DNA of 64,000 nucleotides from an uncultured Paracoccaceae bacterium (GTDB lineage: Bacteria > Pseudomonadota > Alphaproteobacteria > Rhodobacterales > Rhodobacteraceae). How positions within the stretch are numbered: the first letter of the stretch is position 1; each line of letters begins with the position of its first letter. The DNA lies in contig CANLNT010000002.1 of the NCBI GenBank assembly GCA_947492825.1, positions 876,501 through 940,500 of the forward strand. Direction: 5' to 3'. The position numbers and the translations under genes were made by a program. Below are positions 1 through 8,059 of this stretch, in pieces. The notes beneath the pieces are model-generated. The model saw nothing but the letters and a program-made list of their open reading frames with translations. It was not told the DNA's origin and made no database searches.

Positions 1-371
1 ACGCCATGCCATATGTTGCGGTGCAGATTGATGCCTTGGTCGGGGGCAGTGACAAAAGCCAGCGGCGTGCCGGGCAGGCCTGCGGCATCGGGGGCCACGA
101 TCACCAGAAACGGGTTTTGGTGCATGGGGATGAAGGCCTGTGACCCTTCGGGATGCCGTTCCAGCAGGTCGCAAGTATAGGGCAGATTGCGAGGGGTTGC
201 GTCAAACAGGCTGATCCCGGCGCGTCCGGTGCCGAAATCCAGCAAAGCGCGGTCATTGTAGCGGCCGCAAAGCCCGGCGTTGATGATCTTGTCGGGGCCG
301 CCTGAGCACTCCAGCACATCGCCAAACGGGGCGAATTCGGTGGCGGTCAAGGGGTGGGCGGTGATCTTCAT
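1..371 (-). CDS. allA: Ureidoglycolate lyase, partial (3' end beyond the window)
   Basis: Splits ureidoglycolate into glyoxylate and urea, a late step of purine and allantoin breakdown in the cytoplasm. About 123 residues are visible. The protein begins MKITAHPLTATEFAPFGDVL, and the family signatures G-R-Y-N-D, P-M-H-Q-N-P-F and L-H-R-N-I-W-H-G are readable; the last is the metal- and substrate-binding H-x5-H-like region of the cupin fold. The gene runs off the left edge, so roughly the C-terminal quarter is missing. Its ATG overlaps the stop of the upstream puuE-uraD gene (ATGA), so the two are translationally coupled and form one urate-degradation operon. Identification is from recognised family motifs and from context. 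Confidence 0.9.
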   Translation of the reverse strand, partial: MKITAHPLTATEFAPFGDVLECSGGPDKIINAGLCGRYNDRALLDFGTGRAGISLFDATPRNLPYTCDLLERHPEGSQAFIPMHQNPFLVIVAPDAAGLPGTPLAFVTAPDQGINLHRNIWHG

Positions 372-1759
372 AGCATGTCCCGCAGCCGCAATTCTGCGAT
401 CCGTTCGACCTGTACGCAGGCGGTGGCAAACTCGGTTTCGCGGTCGTTCTGCAGCCGTGTCTCAAAGGCGCGCAGGATGTCGTCTTTGGTGTTGTCGCGC
501 ACTGCGATGATGAAGGGAAATCCGAATTTTTCGACGTAAGCGGCGTTGGCCTGTTCGAAGGTGGCGCGTTCCGTGTCGGTCAGCGCATCAAGGCCGACGC
601 TGGCCTGTTCGGCGGCGGAATGCGCCGTTAGACGCTTTGCAGCGGCCAGTTTGCCCGCGAGATCAGGGTGGGCAGTCAGCACGCCAAGGCGTTCATCCGC
701 GCTGGCACTGCGGAACATCCTGCATAGCGCGTTGTGCACACCGGTGGCACTGTCATGGGCTGGTCCAAGTTCCAATGCATGGGCGCGTTCGGCGATCCAA
801 GGGGAGTGTTCGAAAACGCCCCCGAAGGTGTCCACAAAACGCGCGCGGTCCATCTGGCTGGGCTTGTCGCCTTTCCCGGCAGGATGGGTGGCGCGCCAGT
901 GATCCGCGATCTGGCTGCGAGAGGCGAACCAAACATCCGCATGGCCCTGCGCATAGGCGATAAAATCGCGCAACGCCTCCGCCCTGCCGGGGCGGCCCGC
1001 TAGACGGCAATGCAGGCCAATGGACATCATTCGCCCGCCTTCGCGATAAAGCCCGTCAAACGTCGCCTTGAGGTAGTCGTAAAACTGTGCGCCTGCATTG
1101 AACCCCTGCGGCGTGGCAAAGCGCATGTCGTTGCAATCCAGCGTATAAGGCACGACCAGATGATCGCGGCGCCCGATCCGCTGCCAATAGGGCAGGTCAT
1201 CGGCATAGCTGTCGGCGAGCCAGTCAAACCCCGCCTCTGCGCCCAGCCGCAGCGTGTTCATGCTGGCGCGGCCTTGGTAGAACCCTGTGGGCGGGGTGCC
1301 GGTCACTTCGGTGTGCAGGCGAATGGCCTCTGCGATATGGACGCGTTCTTCGTCTTCGGGCATGTCCTTGTATTCGATCCACTTCAGCCCGTGCGTCGCC
1401 ATGTCCCAGCCGCTGGCCTGCATCGCGGCCACCTGATCAGGGGACCGGGCCAGCGCTGTGGCGACGCCAAAGACGGTGACGGGCAGGTCGCCCAAGATCC
1501 GGTGCAACCGCCAGAACCCGGCGCGGCTGCCGTATTCATAGATCGTCTCCATGTTCCAGTGCCGCTGGCCGGGCCAGGCGGCGGCACCGACGATTTCGGA
1601 CAGAAACGCCTCTGACGCGGGATCACCGTGCAGCAGGTTGTTTTCGCCGCCTTCTTCGTAGTTCACCACGATCTGAACCGCGATCCGTGCACCACCGGGC
1701 CACCCGGCATCGGGGGGCGTGGCGCCGTGGCCTGTCATATCGCGCGGATAACGGTTCAT
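368..1759 (-). CDS. puuE: Bifunctional PuuE-type allantoinase / OHCU decarboxylase fusion
   Basis: 463-residue fusion of two urate-pathway enzymes. Residues 1 to about 295 are the polysaccharide-deacetylase-like allantoinase PuuE (motifs Y-P-R-D-M, N-Y-E-E-G-G-E, W-D-M-A-T-H-G). After a short A-G-K-G-D-K-P linker, residues from about 303 form UraD, the decarboxylase of 2-oxo-4-hydroxy-4-carboxy-5-ureidoimidazoline (A-H-P-D-L-A-G-K, E-K-F-G-F-P-F). Together they convert OHCU to allantoin and allantoin to allantoate. I chose the ATG at 1759 over upstream ATG and other codons because a GGAAG element lies 6 bases before it and N-R-Y-P-R-D-M is the usual family start. It overlaps allA downstream by 4 bases and is divergent from puuD. 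The fusion is known in alphaproteobacteria. Confidence 0.93.
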   Translation of the reverse strand: MNRYPRDMTGHGATPPDAGWPGGARIAVQIVVNYEEGGENNLLHGDPASEAFLSEIVGAAAWPGQRHWNMETIYEYGSRAGFWRLHRILGDLPVTVFGVATALARSPDQVAAMQASGWDMATHGLKWIEYKDMPEDEERVHIAEAIRLHTEVTGTPPTGFYQGRASMNTLRLGAEAGFDWLADSYADDLPYWQRIGRRDHLVVPYTLDCNDMRFATPQGFNAGAQFYDYLKATFDGLYREGGRMMSIGLHCRLAGRPGRAEALRDFIAYAQGHADVWFASRSQIADHWRATHPAGKGDKPSQMDRARFVDTFGGVFEHSPWIAERAHALELGPAHDSATGVHNALCRMFRSASADERLGVLTAHPDLAGKLAAAKRLTAHSAAEQASVGLDALTDTERATFEQANAAYVEKFGFPFIIAVRDNTKDDILRAFETRLQNDRETEFATACVQVERIAELRLRDML

Positions 1760-1823
1760 CTGGACTTCCATCTTTTGGTCGTGAATTGATTGTGCCCAAG
1801 GGACTGGCACAGGGAATAGCAAA

Positions 1824-3056
1824 ATGTATGACGCCGCAATCCTTTGGGACTGGATCGCCTTTGCGGTGCGCTGGCTGCATGTGATTACGGCGATCGCCTG
1901 GATCGGGTCGTCGTTCTATTTCATCGCCCTTGATCTGGGTCTGAACCGCGACATCAAGGGCCCGGCAGATGGCGAAGAATGGCAGGTCCACGGTGGCGGG
2001 TTTTATCACATTCAAAAGTATCTGGTCGCGCCAGAGGCGATGCCCGCGCATCTGACATGGTTCAAGTGGGAAAGCTACGCAACATGGCTGTCAGGTTTCG
2101 CCATGTTGGCGGTGATTTATTGGGTCGGGGCAGAGCTTTATCTGATCGATCCGGCCAAGGCGGACCTTGCGATCTGGCAGGGGATCGGGCTTTCGGCTGC
2201 GTCTCTGGCAGTGGGGTGGCTGATCTATGACGCGCTTTGCAAATCGCCGCTGGGTGAAACGCCAACCACGCTGATGGTGCTGCTCTTTGTAGTGCTGGTT
2301 GTGATGTCCTGGGGATACAATCAGGTGTTCACAGGCCGGGCGGCACTGCTTCATCTGGGGGCGTTCACGGCCACGATCATGACGGCCAATGTCTTCCTGA
2401 TCATCATGCCGAACCAGCGTATCGTCGTGGCCGATCTGCAGGCCGGGCGCACGCCGGACCCCAAGTACGGCAAGATCGCCAAGCTGCGCTCGACCCATAA
2501 TAACTATCTGACGCTGCCGGTCATCTTCCTGATGCTCAGCAACCATTACCCACTGTCGTTTGGCACGGAATATGCTTGGATCATCGCCGCACTCGTGTTC
2601 CTGATGGGGGTGACGATCCGGCACTACTTCAACTCCATGCACGCGCGGCAGGGTCAGCCGCATTGGACCTGGGCCGCAACGGTGCTGTTATTCATCACCA
2701 TCGCCTGGCTATCGACCTTTCCGGGCCATGACACATATGAGGCATCAGAGGCCCGTGCGTTGACCGGCTATGAAACGCGATTTGCCGAAGCCGAGGGGTT
2801 TGATCAGGTCCATGACATCGTGCGCGGGCGGTGTTCCATGTGCCATGCCCGGCAGCCGGTCTGGGGCAACATGCAATGGGCACCCAAGGGCGTGTTTCTG
2901 GAAACCCGCGCGGATGTCGCGGCACATGCCCGCGAAATCTATCTGCAATCGGCGGTCAGTCACGCAATGCCGCCCGCCAATATCACGCAGCTGCCGGATG
3001 CGGACCGGATCGCGTTGGCGAATTGGTATCGCGCGGCACGTTCGTCCAAAAATTGA
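1824..3056 (+). CDS. puuD: Membrane urate hydroxylase with C-terminal cytochrome c domain
   Basis: 410-residue integral membrane protein of the PuuD family, which oxidises urate to 5-hydroxyisourate without releasing hydrogen peroxide. Several hydrophobic helices fill residues 1 to about 310 (for example W-L-H-V-I-T-A-I-A-W-I-G-S-S-F and V-L-L-F-I-T-I-A-W-L). A single cytochrome c domain follows, with a C-S-M-C-H haem motif at residues 337-341 and a likely distal Met ligand in H-A-M-P-P. Electrons would pass from urate to the respiratory chain. It is divergent from the puuE-uraD/allA operon across about 64 bp, and the genes together cover urate to glyoxylate except for HIU hydrolase and allantoicase, which are not in view. 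Confidence 0.93.
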   Translation: MYDAAILWDWIAFAVRWLHVITAIAWIGSSFYFIALDLGLNRDIKGPADGEEWQVHGGGFYHIQKYLVAPEAMPAHLTWFKWESYATWLSGFAMLAVIYWVGAELYLIDPAKADLAIWQGIGLSAASLAVGWLIYDALCKSPLGETPTTLMVLLFVVLVVMSWGYNQVFTGRAALLHLGAFTATIMTANVFLIIMPNQRIVVADLQAGRTPDPKYGKIAKLRSTHNNYLTLPVIFLMLSNHYPLSFGTEYAWIIAALVFLMGVTIRHYFNSMHARQGQPHWTWAATVLLFITIAWLSTFPGHDTYEASEARALTGYETRFAEAEGFDQVHDIVRGRCSMCHARQPVWGNMQWAPKGVFLETRADVAAHAREIYLQSAVSHAMPPANITQLPDADRIALANWYRAARSSKN

Positions 3057-3125
3057 CGTGGCAGTCATTTCTTAAAACATTGGCATTAAGGCTTGCGGCA
3101 ATTCCCATTCTGAATGGAGGCCGCG

Positions 3126-3872
3126 ATGCGTCTGCTAAAACTTGTCTTTGCGATTGTTCTGATGACAATGCCTGCCCTCGCCCGGGCAGAGGCTCTCGTT
3201 GTCGCGACGGGCGAGTATTCTCCGTATACCGGCGAACAACTGGAAAACGGTGGCTTTGTGAACGAAACGGTTGCAGAGATCGCTAAGAACGCGGGATATG
3301 AACCCGACTTCAGATTTATGCCGTGGAGACGCGGGCTTGAGGCTGTTCGGCGCGGCACCTTTCACGCCTCGTCGTTTTGGTATTTCAGCGAAGAGCGGAA
3401 CGCTGATTTCATCCACGTCGGCCCTGTGTCGCGCGAGCGGCTCGTGTTTTTTCATCGCACAGACCGGACCCTGCCGGACTGGCAGGATTTGTCGGACCTG
3501 TCCGGCCTGCGGATTGGCGCAGTGCCAGAGTTTACCTATACGCCAGAGCTTTGGGAATTGGCTGAGAATGGTACGCTGACCGTTGTGACCGCCCCAACCG
3601 ATGAAGCCAATCTGAAGAAGCTGATGTCCGGACGGATCGACCTTTTCCCAATGAGCGAGATGAATGGTCTAAGGTTGATTGAAGACTTGTTTAGCGGGCA
3701 AGAGCGGGCCCAGCTGACGGTTCATCCGAACGAACTGGTGGAGACTCAAGGGTATCTGCTGGTGTCGCGTGCGATCCCAGACGCAGAGGCCGTTGCGGCT
3801 GCACTGCAATCTGCTTTGGATGATCTGCCTGCAGAAAGCATCGCCATCACATCTGCCCTGATGTCCAACTAG
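3126..3872 (+). CDS. Periplasmic substrate-binding protein (amino-acid-binding SBP_bac_3 type)
   Basis: 248 residues with an N-terminal signal peptide (M-R-L-L-K-L then a hydrophobic run ending A-R-A-E-A, cleavage near residue 20). The rest reads as an extracellular solute-binding family 3 domain: an early V-V-A-T-G-E-Y-S-P-Y-T strand, M-P-W-R-R, and S-D-L-S-G-L-R-I-G-A-V-P. The ATG at 3126 is preferred because GGAGG lies 5 bases upstream; the ATG at 3114 would overlap that ribosome binding site. No ABC permease follows. Ten bases downstream starts a membrane GGDEF-EAL protein, so I infer that this protein senses a ligand for the cyclic-di-GMP enzyme rather than feeding a transporter. The ligand cannot be read from sequence. 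Confidence 0.8.
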   Translation: MRLLKLVFAIVLMTMPALARAEALVVATGEYSPYTGEQLENGGFVNETVAEIAKNAGYEPDFRFMPWRRGLEAVRRGTFHASSFWYFSEERNADFIHVGPVSRERLVFFHRTDRTLPDWQDLSDLSGLRIGAVPEFTYTPELWELAENGTLTVVTAPTDEANLKKLMSGRIDLFPMSEMNGLRLIEDLFSGQERAQLTVHPNELVETQGYLLVSRAIPDAEAVAAALQSALDDLPAESIAITSALMSN

Positions 3873-3881
3873 GCCGGTGTC

Positions 3882-6065
3882 GTGACGGACCAAATAGAAC
3901 CTTTGGGCAACCTTGATGTGCCACGTCGCAGGTTGAGTGTTGTCCTGCTCAAGCGCACACTGCTAATCGCTTTCATTTTGGGAACAGCGGCAGCGGTGCT
4001 TCAGTTGTTAATGGACTTTTCGCAACAAAAACGAGCCGTGGAATTGGTGGCAGAAGACTATCTGGTCAGCCTTGCGCCCTCTGCGGCTTCTGCGGCCTAT
4101 AACTACCATGACGAGGCAGCGGAACAGGTTGTCGATGGCTTGTTCACGCTGAATGCAGTGCGGCGAGTTGAAATCATCAACGATGGTGCGATCATGGTAT
4201 CAGAAGAACGCATCGTTGAGCCCACGTTACCCGGTCTTGGCTGGGTGACAGCGCCGGATCCGATCACCTTGTCACGGGTTTTGGTCCTGCCCGAAGAAAC
4301 CGGCAGCGATACGCCATTTGGAAAGATAAGCATAGAAGTCGACCGCGCGATTGTATCGCCTGCAATTGTCAGCCGTATGCTATCGTATTTCCTGTTGTCG
4401 ATGGCCAAGAATGTGGTCTTTGGCCTTGTCATCGCCGGTTTGGTCTTTGGGATCATGGCGCATTATATCCTCAAACTCGCGGACGCCGCTGCGCGTTGGC
4501 AACCTGGTAAGGGCGCGATCAACGTCCCCGATGCGCCTACCATGCTGCAAGGAACAGAAGTCGAGGTGCTGAGCGGGCGTATTCAACGCATGTCCGAAGG
4601 GGCCGAATTGGCGATTGATCTGGTGGAAAAGGACAACAGCGTCCTGACCGAACAATCCGATGCGCTGCTGCGCGCGGTGGAAGAACGCACTGAACGGCTC
4701 AAGAAAAAGTCAGAGGAATTGCGCCGCGCCAACCAACGGCTTGTGCGACTGGCGGAACACGATGCGCTGACAGGCCTGAACAATCGCGGCGCTTTTGATC
4801 GCAAAGCGGTCGAAAGCTATGCCCGCAGCAGCACTGCGCCAGAACCAGTCGCGATCCTGCTGATCGATGTTGATGAATTCAAAGCTTACAATGATTTCTA
4901 TGGCCATCAGGCGGGCGACACTTGTCTGACCCGTGTGGCGCAAGCAATTGATCGTGTGGCAGCCACGGACACTCGCATCTGTGCGCGCTATGGCGGCGAA
5001 GAGTTTGTGATCATGCTGACCGGCGCCTCTGTCGAAGCGTGCGAAGCTTATGCCGTAGCCCTGCATGACAGTGTGCGATCCGAACAGATCCCGCACCAAC
5101 GCGCCGCCCATGCCAACCATCTGACCGTCAGCATTGGCCTATCATGGGAAGTGCCGGACGACACCACCACCCTTGAGGCGCTGCTGTCCGATGCCGACGA
5201 AGCGCTTTATGAGGCCAAACGCCGGGGCCGCAACCAGACCGTGTTCGTCACGGGTCGTATCCGGGCAGAGGCGAAAGATCGTCGCGCGCGCAAGGATATG
5301 TTGCTGCAGGCGCTTGAGCGGCGCGAATTCGAACCTGTGTTCCAGCCGCAATATGACCTTTCAACCGGCAGGCTTTACGGGGCGGAGGCTTTGGTGCGCT
5401 GGCGCACCCCTGATGGCCGGATCGAGGCCCCCGGCAGCTTCATGGCTGAAGCCGAAGGCATGAACATTATGGAAATGATTGATCTGATCATGCTTGAGAA
5501 ATGCGGGGATTTTCTATCGGAGCTCGCCGCTAAGGGCCTGCATCTGCCGCATTTGTCGGTTAACGCGACCGCACAGGACCTGCTGGGTGATGCTTACGTG
5601 CCGTATGTGATCGAAATGGCGCGGCGCTCAGACACCGCATTGTCAGTCGAATTGGTCGAATCCGCGCTGATTGACGGGTTTGACGATACGGCCCTTGCCA
5701 AGCTGGACGCGATGCGCAGCGCCGGTGTCTCAATCGAGATTGATGATTTTGGCACCGGCCAAACCTCTGTTCTGGGGCTGCGGGTGGCGCAACCGGATCG
5801 TCTGAAAATCGCACAGGAACTGATTGCCCCGATCAGCGATGACCCCGCTGCGCTGGCGCTGGTGCGTTACATGGTTGATACCGCCCGGGTGCTGGGCATC
5901 GGCACCATTGCAGAGGGCGTCGAAACCGAACAGCAATCGCGCCTGCTGCAGGACATGGATTGCACCCTGCATCAGGGTTATTTCTATGCCAAGCCCATGC
6001 CAAAAGGCGACTTTCTGAACCTTTTGCGCAGCAGCGATGCAGGGTTGCACAAGGCGGCCTCTTGA
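3882..6065 (+). CDS. Membrane-anchored GGDEF-EAL protein (cyclic-di-GMP turnover)
   Basis: 727 residues, GTG start. There are two transmembrane segments: near residues 22-45 (L-L-I-A-F-I-L-G-T-A-A-A-V-L) and near 165-190 (N-V-V-F-G-L-V-I-A-G-L-V-F-G-I). They flank a periplasmic domain of about 120 residues. A coiled stretch (about 235-285) leads to a GGDEF domain with an intact active site G-G-E-E-F at residues 371-375. An EAL domain follows, with E-A-L at 502-504, E-L-V-E, I-D-D-F-G-T-G, D-R-L-K and A-E-G-V-E-T, so both synthesis and hydrolysis look possible. It lies 9 bp after a periplasmic binding protein and is probably co-transcribed. The net direction of activity is unknown. Confidence 0.9.
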   Translation: MTDQIEPLGNLDVPRRRLSVVLLKRTLLIAFILGTAAAVLQLLMDFSQQKRAVELVAEDYLVSLAPSAASAAYNYHDEAAEQVVDGLFTLNAVRRVEIINDGAIMVSEERIVEPTLPGLGWVTAPDPITLSRVLVLPEETGSDTPFGKISIEVDRAIVSPAIVSRMLSYFLLSMAKNVVFGLVIAGLVFGIMAHYILKLADAAARWQPGKGAINVPDAPTMLQGTEVEVLSGRIQRMSEGAELAIDLVEKDNSVLTEQSDALLRAVEERTERLKKKSEELRRANQRLVRLAEHDALTGLNNRGAFDRKAVESYARSSTAPEPVAILLIDVDEFKAYNDFYGHQAGDTCLTRVAQAIDRVAATDTRICARYGGEEFVIMLTGASVEACEAYAVALHDSVRSEQIPHQRAAHANHLTVSIGLSWEVPDDTTTLEALLSDADEALYEAKRRGRNQTVFVTGRIRAEAKDRRARKDMLLQALERREFEPVFQPQYDLSTGRLYGAEALVRWRTPDGRIEAPGSFMAEAEGMNIMEMIDLIMLEKCGDFLSELAAKGLHLPHLSVNATAQDLLGDAYVPYVIEMARRSDTALSVELVESALIDGFDDTALAKLDAMRSAGVSIEIDDFGTGQTSVLGLRVAQPDRLKIAQELIAPISDDPAALALVRYMVDTARVLGIGTIAEGVETEQQSRLLQDMDCTLHQGYFYAKPMPKGDFLNLLRSSDAGLHKAAS

Positions 6066-6250
6066 TACGCAGGCACCCGCGGCCTGCGCGCATTTCCCAA
6101 TATCCGGAATACCCGCCAGGCCCGCCAAGGGGCGGTGCCGTCATCGGTTCACACAGGCATGTTATCGCTTAGCAAACGACAATCCGCTGTTGTGCCCCCA
6201 TATCGCTAAGGTGCATCAAGACGCAAAGGACGAGAAGTCAGGTGAACGAT

Positions 6251-6859
6251 ATGACGACACGACGCAATTTCATGACGGGCGTTGCCGCAACGGCGCTGGT
6301 CGCTGCAGGCGGTTCCGCACAGGCACAACAACTGTCTCTGGCAGAAGTTTCGAACTACCTGAATCGGTTGCAGACAGCCCAAGGCGGGTTTACCCAGATC
6401 AATGGTGATGGCACGTTGTCGACCGGCCAGATTTTCATCAAACGGCCCGGGCGCATCCGGTTTGAATATAACCCGCCCGACAACAGCCTTGTGATGGCGG
6501 GCGGCGGGTCGGTCGCGGTTTTTGATCCCCGATCCAACACCGGGCCGGAACGCTACCCGCTGAACCAGACCCCGTTGAAGATCATTCTGGAACAAAACGT
6601 CGATCTCGGCCGCGCCCGCATGGTCACCGGCCACACCAGCGACGGCACCAGCACCACCATCACAGCCCAGGATCCCGACAACCCGCAATACGGCAACATC
6701 CAGATGGTGTTCACTGCAAACCCGGTTGAGCTGCGGCAATGGATTGTCACTGATGACGTGGGTCAGACCACGACTGTGATCCTCAACGATCTGCGCGCGG
6801 GCGGGGCGATCGACAATATCAAGTTCAATATTCTGGCCGAGACCAACAAACGCGGCTGA
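6251..6859 (+). CDS. lolA: Outer-membrane lipoprotein carrier protein LolA
   Basis: About 202-residue periplasmic chaperone that accepts lipoproteins from LolCDE and hands them to the outer membrane. Recognised from G-G-F-T-Q-I-N-G-D-G-T, G-Q-I-F-I-K-R-P-G-R-I-R-F-E-Y and the following beta-rich pattern. The signal peptide contains T-T-R-R-N-F-M-T ahead of a hydrophobic run and A-Q-A-Q, which resembles a Tat signal; LolA proteins are usually Sec exported. Two starts are possible: GTG at 6242, or ATG at 6251 with AGGTGA five bases upstream. I prefer the ATG. A strong terminator follows at once. Confidence 0.9.
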   Translation: MTTRRNFMTGVAATALVAAGGSAQAQQLSLAEVSNYLNRLQTAQGGFTQINGDGTLSTGQIFIKRPGRIRFEYNPPDNSLVMAGGGSVAVFDPRSNTGPERYPLNQTPLKIILEQNVDLGRARMVTGHTSDGTSTTITAQDPDNPQYGNIQMVFTANPVELRQWIVTDDVGQTTTVILNDLRAGGAIDNIKFNILAETNKRG

Positions 6860-6865
6860 CCTCAG

Positions 6866-6900
6866 GCCACCCCGGAGATTATTCCTTGGGGTGGCTTTTT
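6866..6900 (+). terminator. Rho-independent terminator of lolA
   Basis: GCCACCCC at 6866-6873 pairs perfectly with GGGGTGGC at 6888-6895, followed by five T. It starts 6 bases after the lolA stop and overlaps the 3' end of the convergent DUF1244 gene. Confidence 0.9.
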
Positions 6901-7178
6901 GCAAAGGCGGTCTTGGCGGCGTCGGACGCTTCGGTCTGGTGCCGGGCTTTCCATTCCGCAAAGGGCATGCCGTAGAACGCCTCGCGCCCTTCGTCTTTCG
7001 ACATGTCGATCCCGCGCGCATTGGCAGCTTCCTGATACCAGCGGCTCAGGCAATTCCGGCAGAACCCGGCAAGGTTCATCATGTCGATATTCTGGGCATC
7101 AGGCCGATCCTGCATCAGGTGCTGTTGCAAGCGGCGAAAGGCGGCGGCTTCAATTTCGATCCGGGTCTGGTCGTCCAT
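6879..7178 (-). CDS. DUF1244 family protein
   Basis: 99-residue soluble protein of the small alphaproteobacterial DUF1244 family (M-M-N-L-A-G-F-C-R-N-C-L-S-R-W-Y, then G-M-P-F-A-E-W-K). The paired cysteines in F-C-R-N-C-L are typical of the family. The function is unknown. It starts 12 bp after the stop of the N-formylglutamate amidohydrolase gene, so the two are probably co-transcribed, and its last codons run into the lolA terminator hairpin. Confidence 0.82.
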   Translation of the reverse strand: MDDQTRIEIEAAAFRRLQQHLMQDRPDAQNIDMMNLAGFCRNCLSRWYQEAANARGIDMSKDEGREAFYGMPFAEWKARHQTEASDAAKTAFAKSHPKE

Positions 7179-7190
7179 CGGAGTCTCCTG

Positions 7191-7925
7191 TCACAGGCCG
7201 GTATCGGCCAATATCTGTTTCAATATAGGGGCCAATCGCTGGGCCCAAAGGGTCTGGCCGGCCGCATCGGCAATCAGGTCATTGCGCAATTCAATCAGCA
7301 CATTGGGCCGCCCGTCCGCCAGCGCATGGCGGTCGATACTGTCGCCGGGCAGGTGGCCCAAATAGGGCTCATTGTCGCCGGTGACCCATCCTTGCGCGCG
7401 GCAGGCATCCATCAGCGGGCGGGCAAGGCGGTCGTCATTGGCATAAAGAACGCCAATTTCCCAAGGGCGTGGCGCACGGCCGCGCAATTGCGGGGTAAAA
7501 CTGTGCACGGCGCAAATCACGGTGCCCGGTCGCGCCGCCAGTTCGGCCAGTGCGTCATGGTAGGGATCATATAGTCGCGCGACACGCCGCGCCTTTTCGT
7601 CCGGGTCGGCATAAGCATTGGCGGGAATGATCGTGCCGTCATAAAGCCGCATCAGTCGCGTGGGGTCATCCGGGCCCCGGTTGGGGTCAATCACCAGCCG
7701 CGAGAACTGCGACAGGATCGCGGGCGCATCCAGCAGATCGGCGAGCGCCGTTGTCACCCCCGCCGCGCCCACATCATAAGCGATGTGACGTTCCATATCT
7801 GCCGCGGGCAGCCCCAGATCGCCACCGTTGACCCAAGCGGGCACGCGATTGCTGGCGTGATCGCAAGTCACCAGCCAGCGTCCGGGTCGATCTACACCGC
7901 TAATTTCAAAGGCGTCCTGTGTCAT
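7191..7925 (-). CDS. N-formylglutamate amidohydrolase family protein
   Basis: 244 residues of the PF05013 family. Members hydrolyse N-formylglutamate to glutamate and formate, the last step of one histidine degradation route, though many homologues have unproven substrates. Visible family features are V-T-C-D-H-A-S-N-R-V-P near the N terminus, Q-F-S-R-L-V-I-D-P-N-R, A-V-H-S-F-T-P and I-E-L-R-N-D near the C terminus, which supply the metal-binding His, Asp and Glu residues. No hut genes are nearby. A second, divergent paralogue is at 41160-41933. It leads an operon with the DUF1244 gene. Confidence 0.82.
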   Translation of the reverse strand: MTQDAFEISGVDRPGRWLVTCDHASNRVPAWVNGGDLGLPAADMERHIAYDVGAAGVTTALADLLDAPAILSQFSRLVIDPNRGPDDPTRLMRLYDGTIIPANAYADPDEKARRVARLYDPYHDALAELAARPGTVICAVHSFTPQLRGRAPRPWEIGVLYANDDRLARPLMDACRAQGWVTGDNEPYLGHLPGDSIDRHALADGRPNVLIELRNDLIADAAGQTLWAQRLAPILKQILADTGL

Positions 7926-8059
7926 ATCTACCTGTCATTCCCTTGTTACCGGACTTAGGCCAGTTGTGACCGGAATGGAATTGCGCAATAAGGGCGCGAA
8001 TATCTCGTTACCGCTAACGACCCTCCCTTCGTTTGCGGCAAGACCCTGAAGGATGACCC

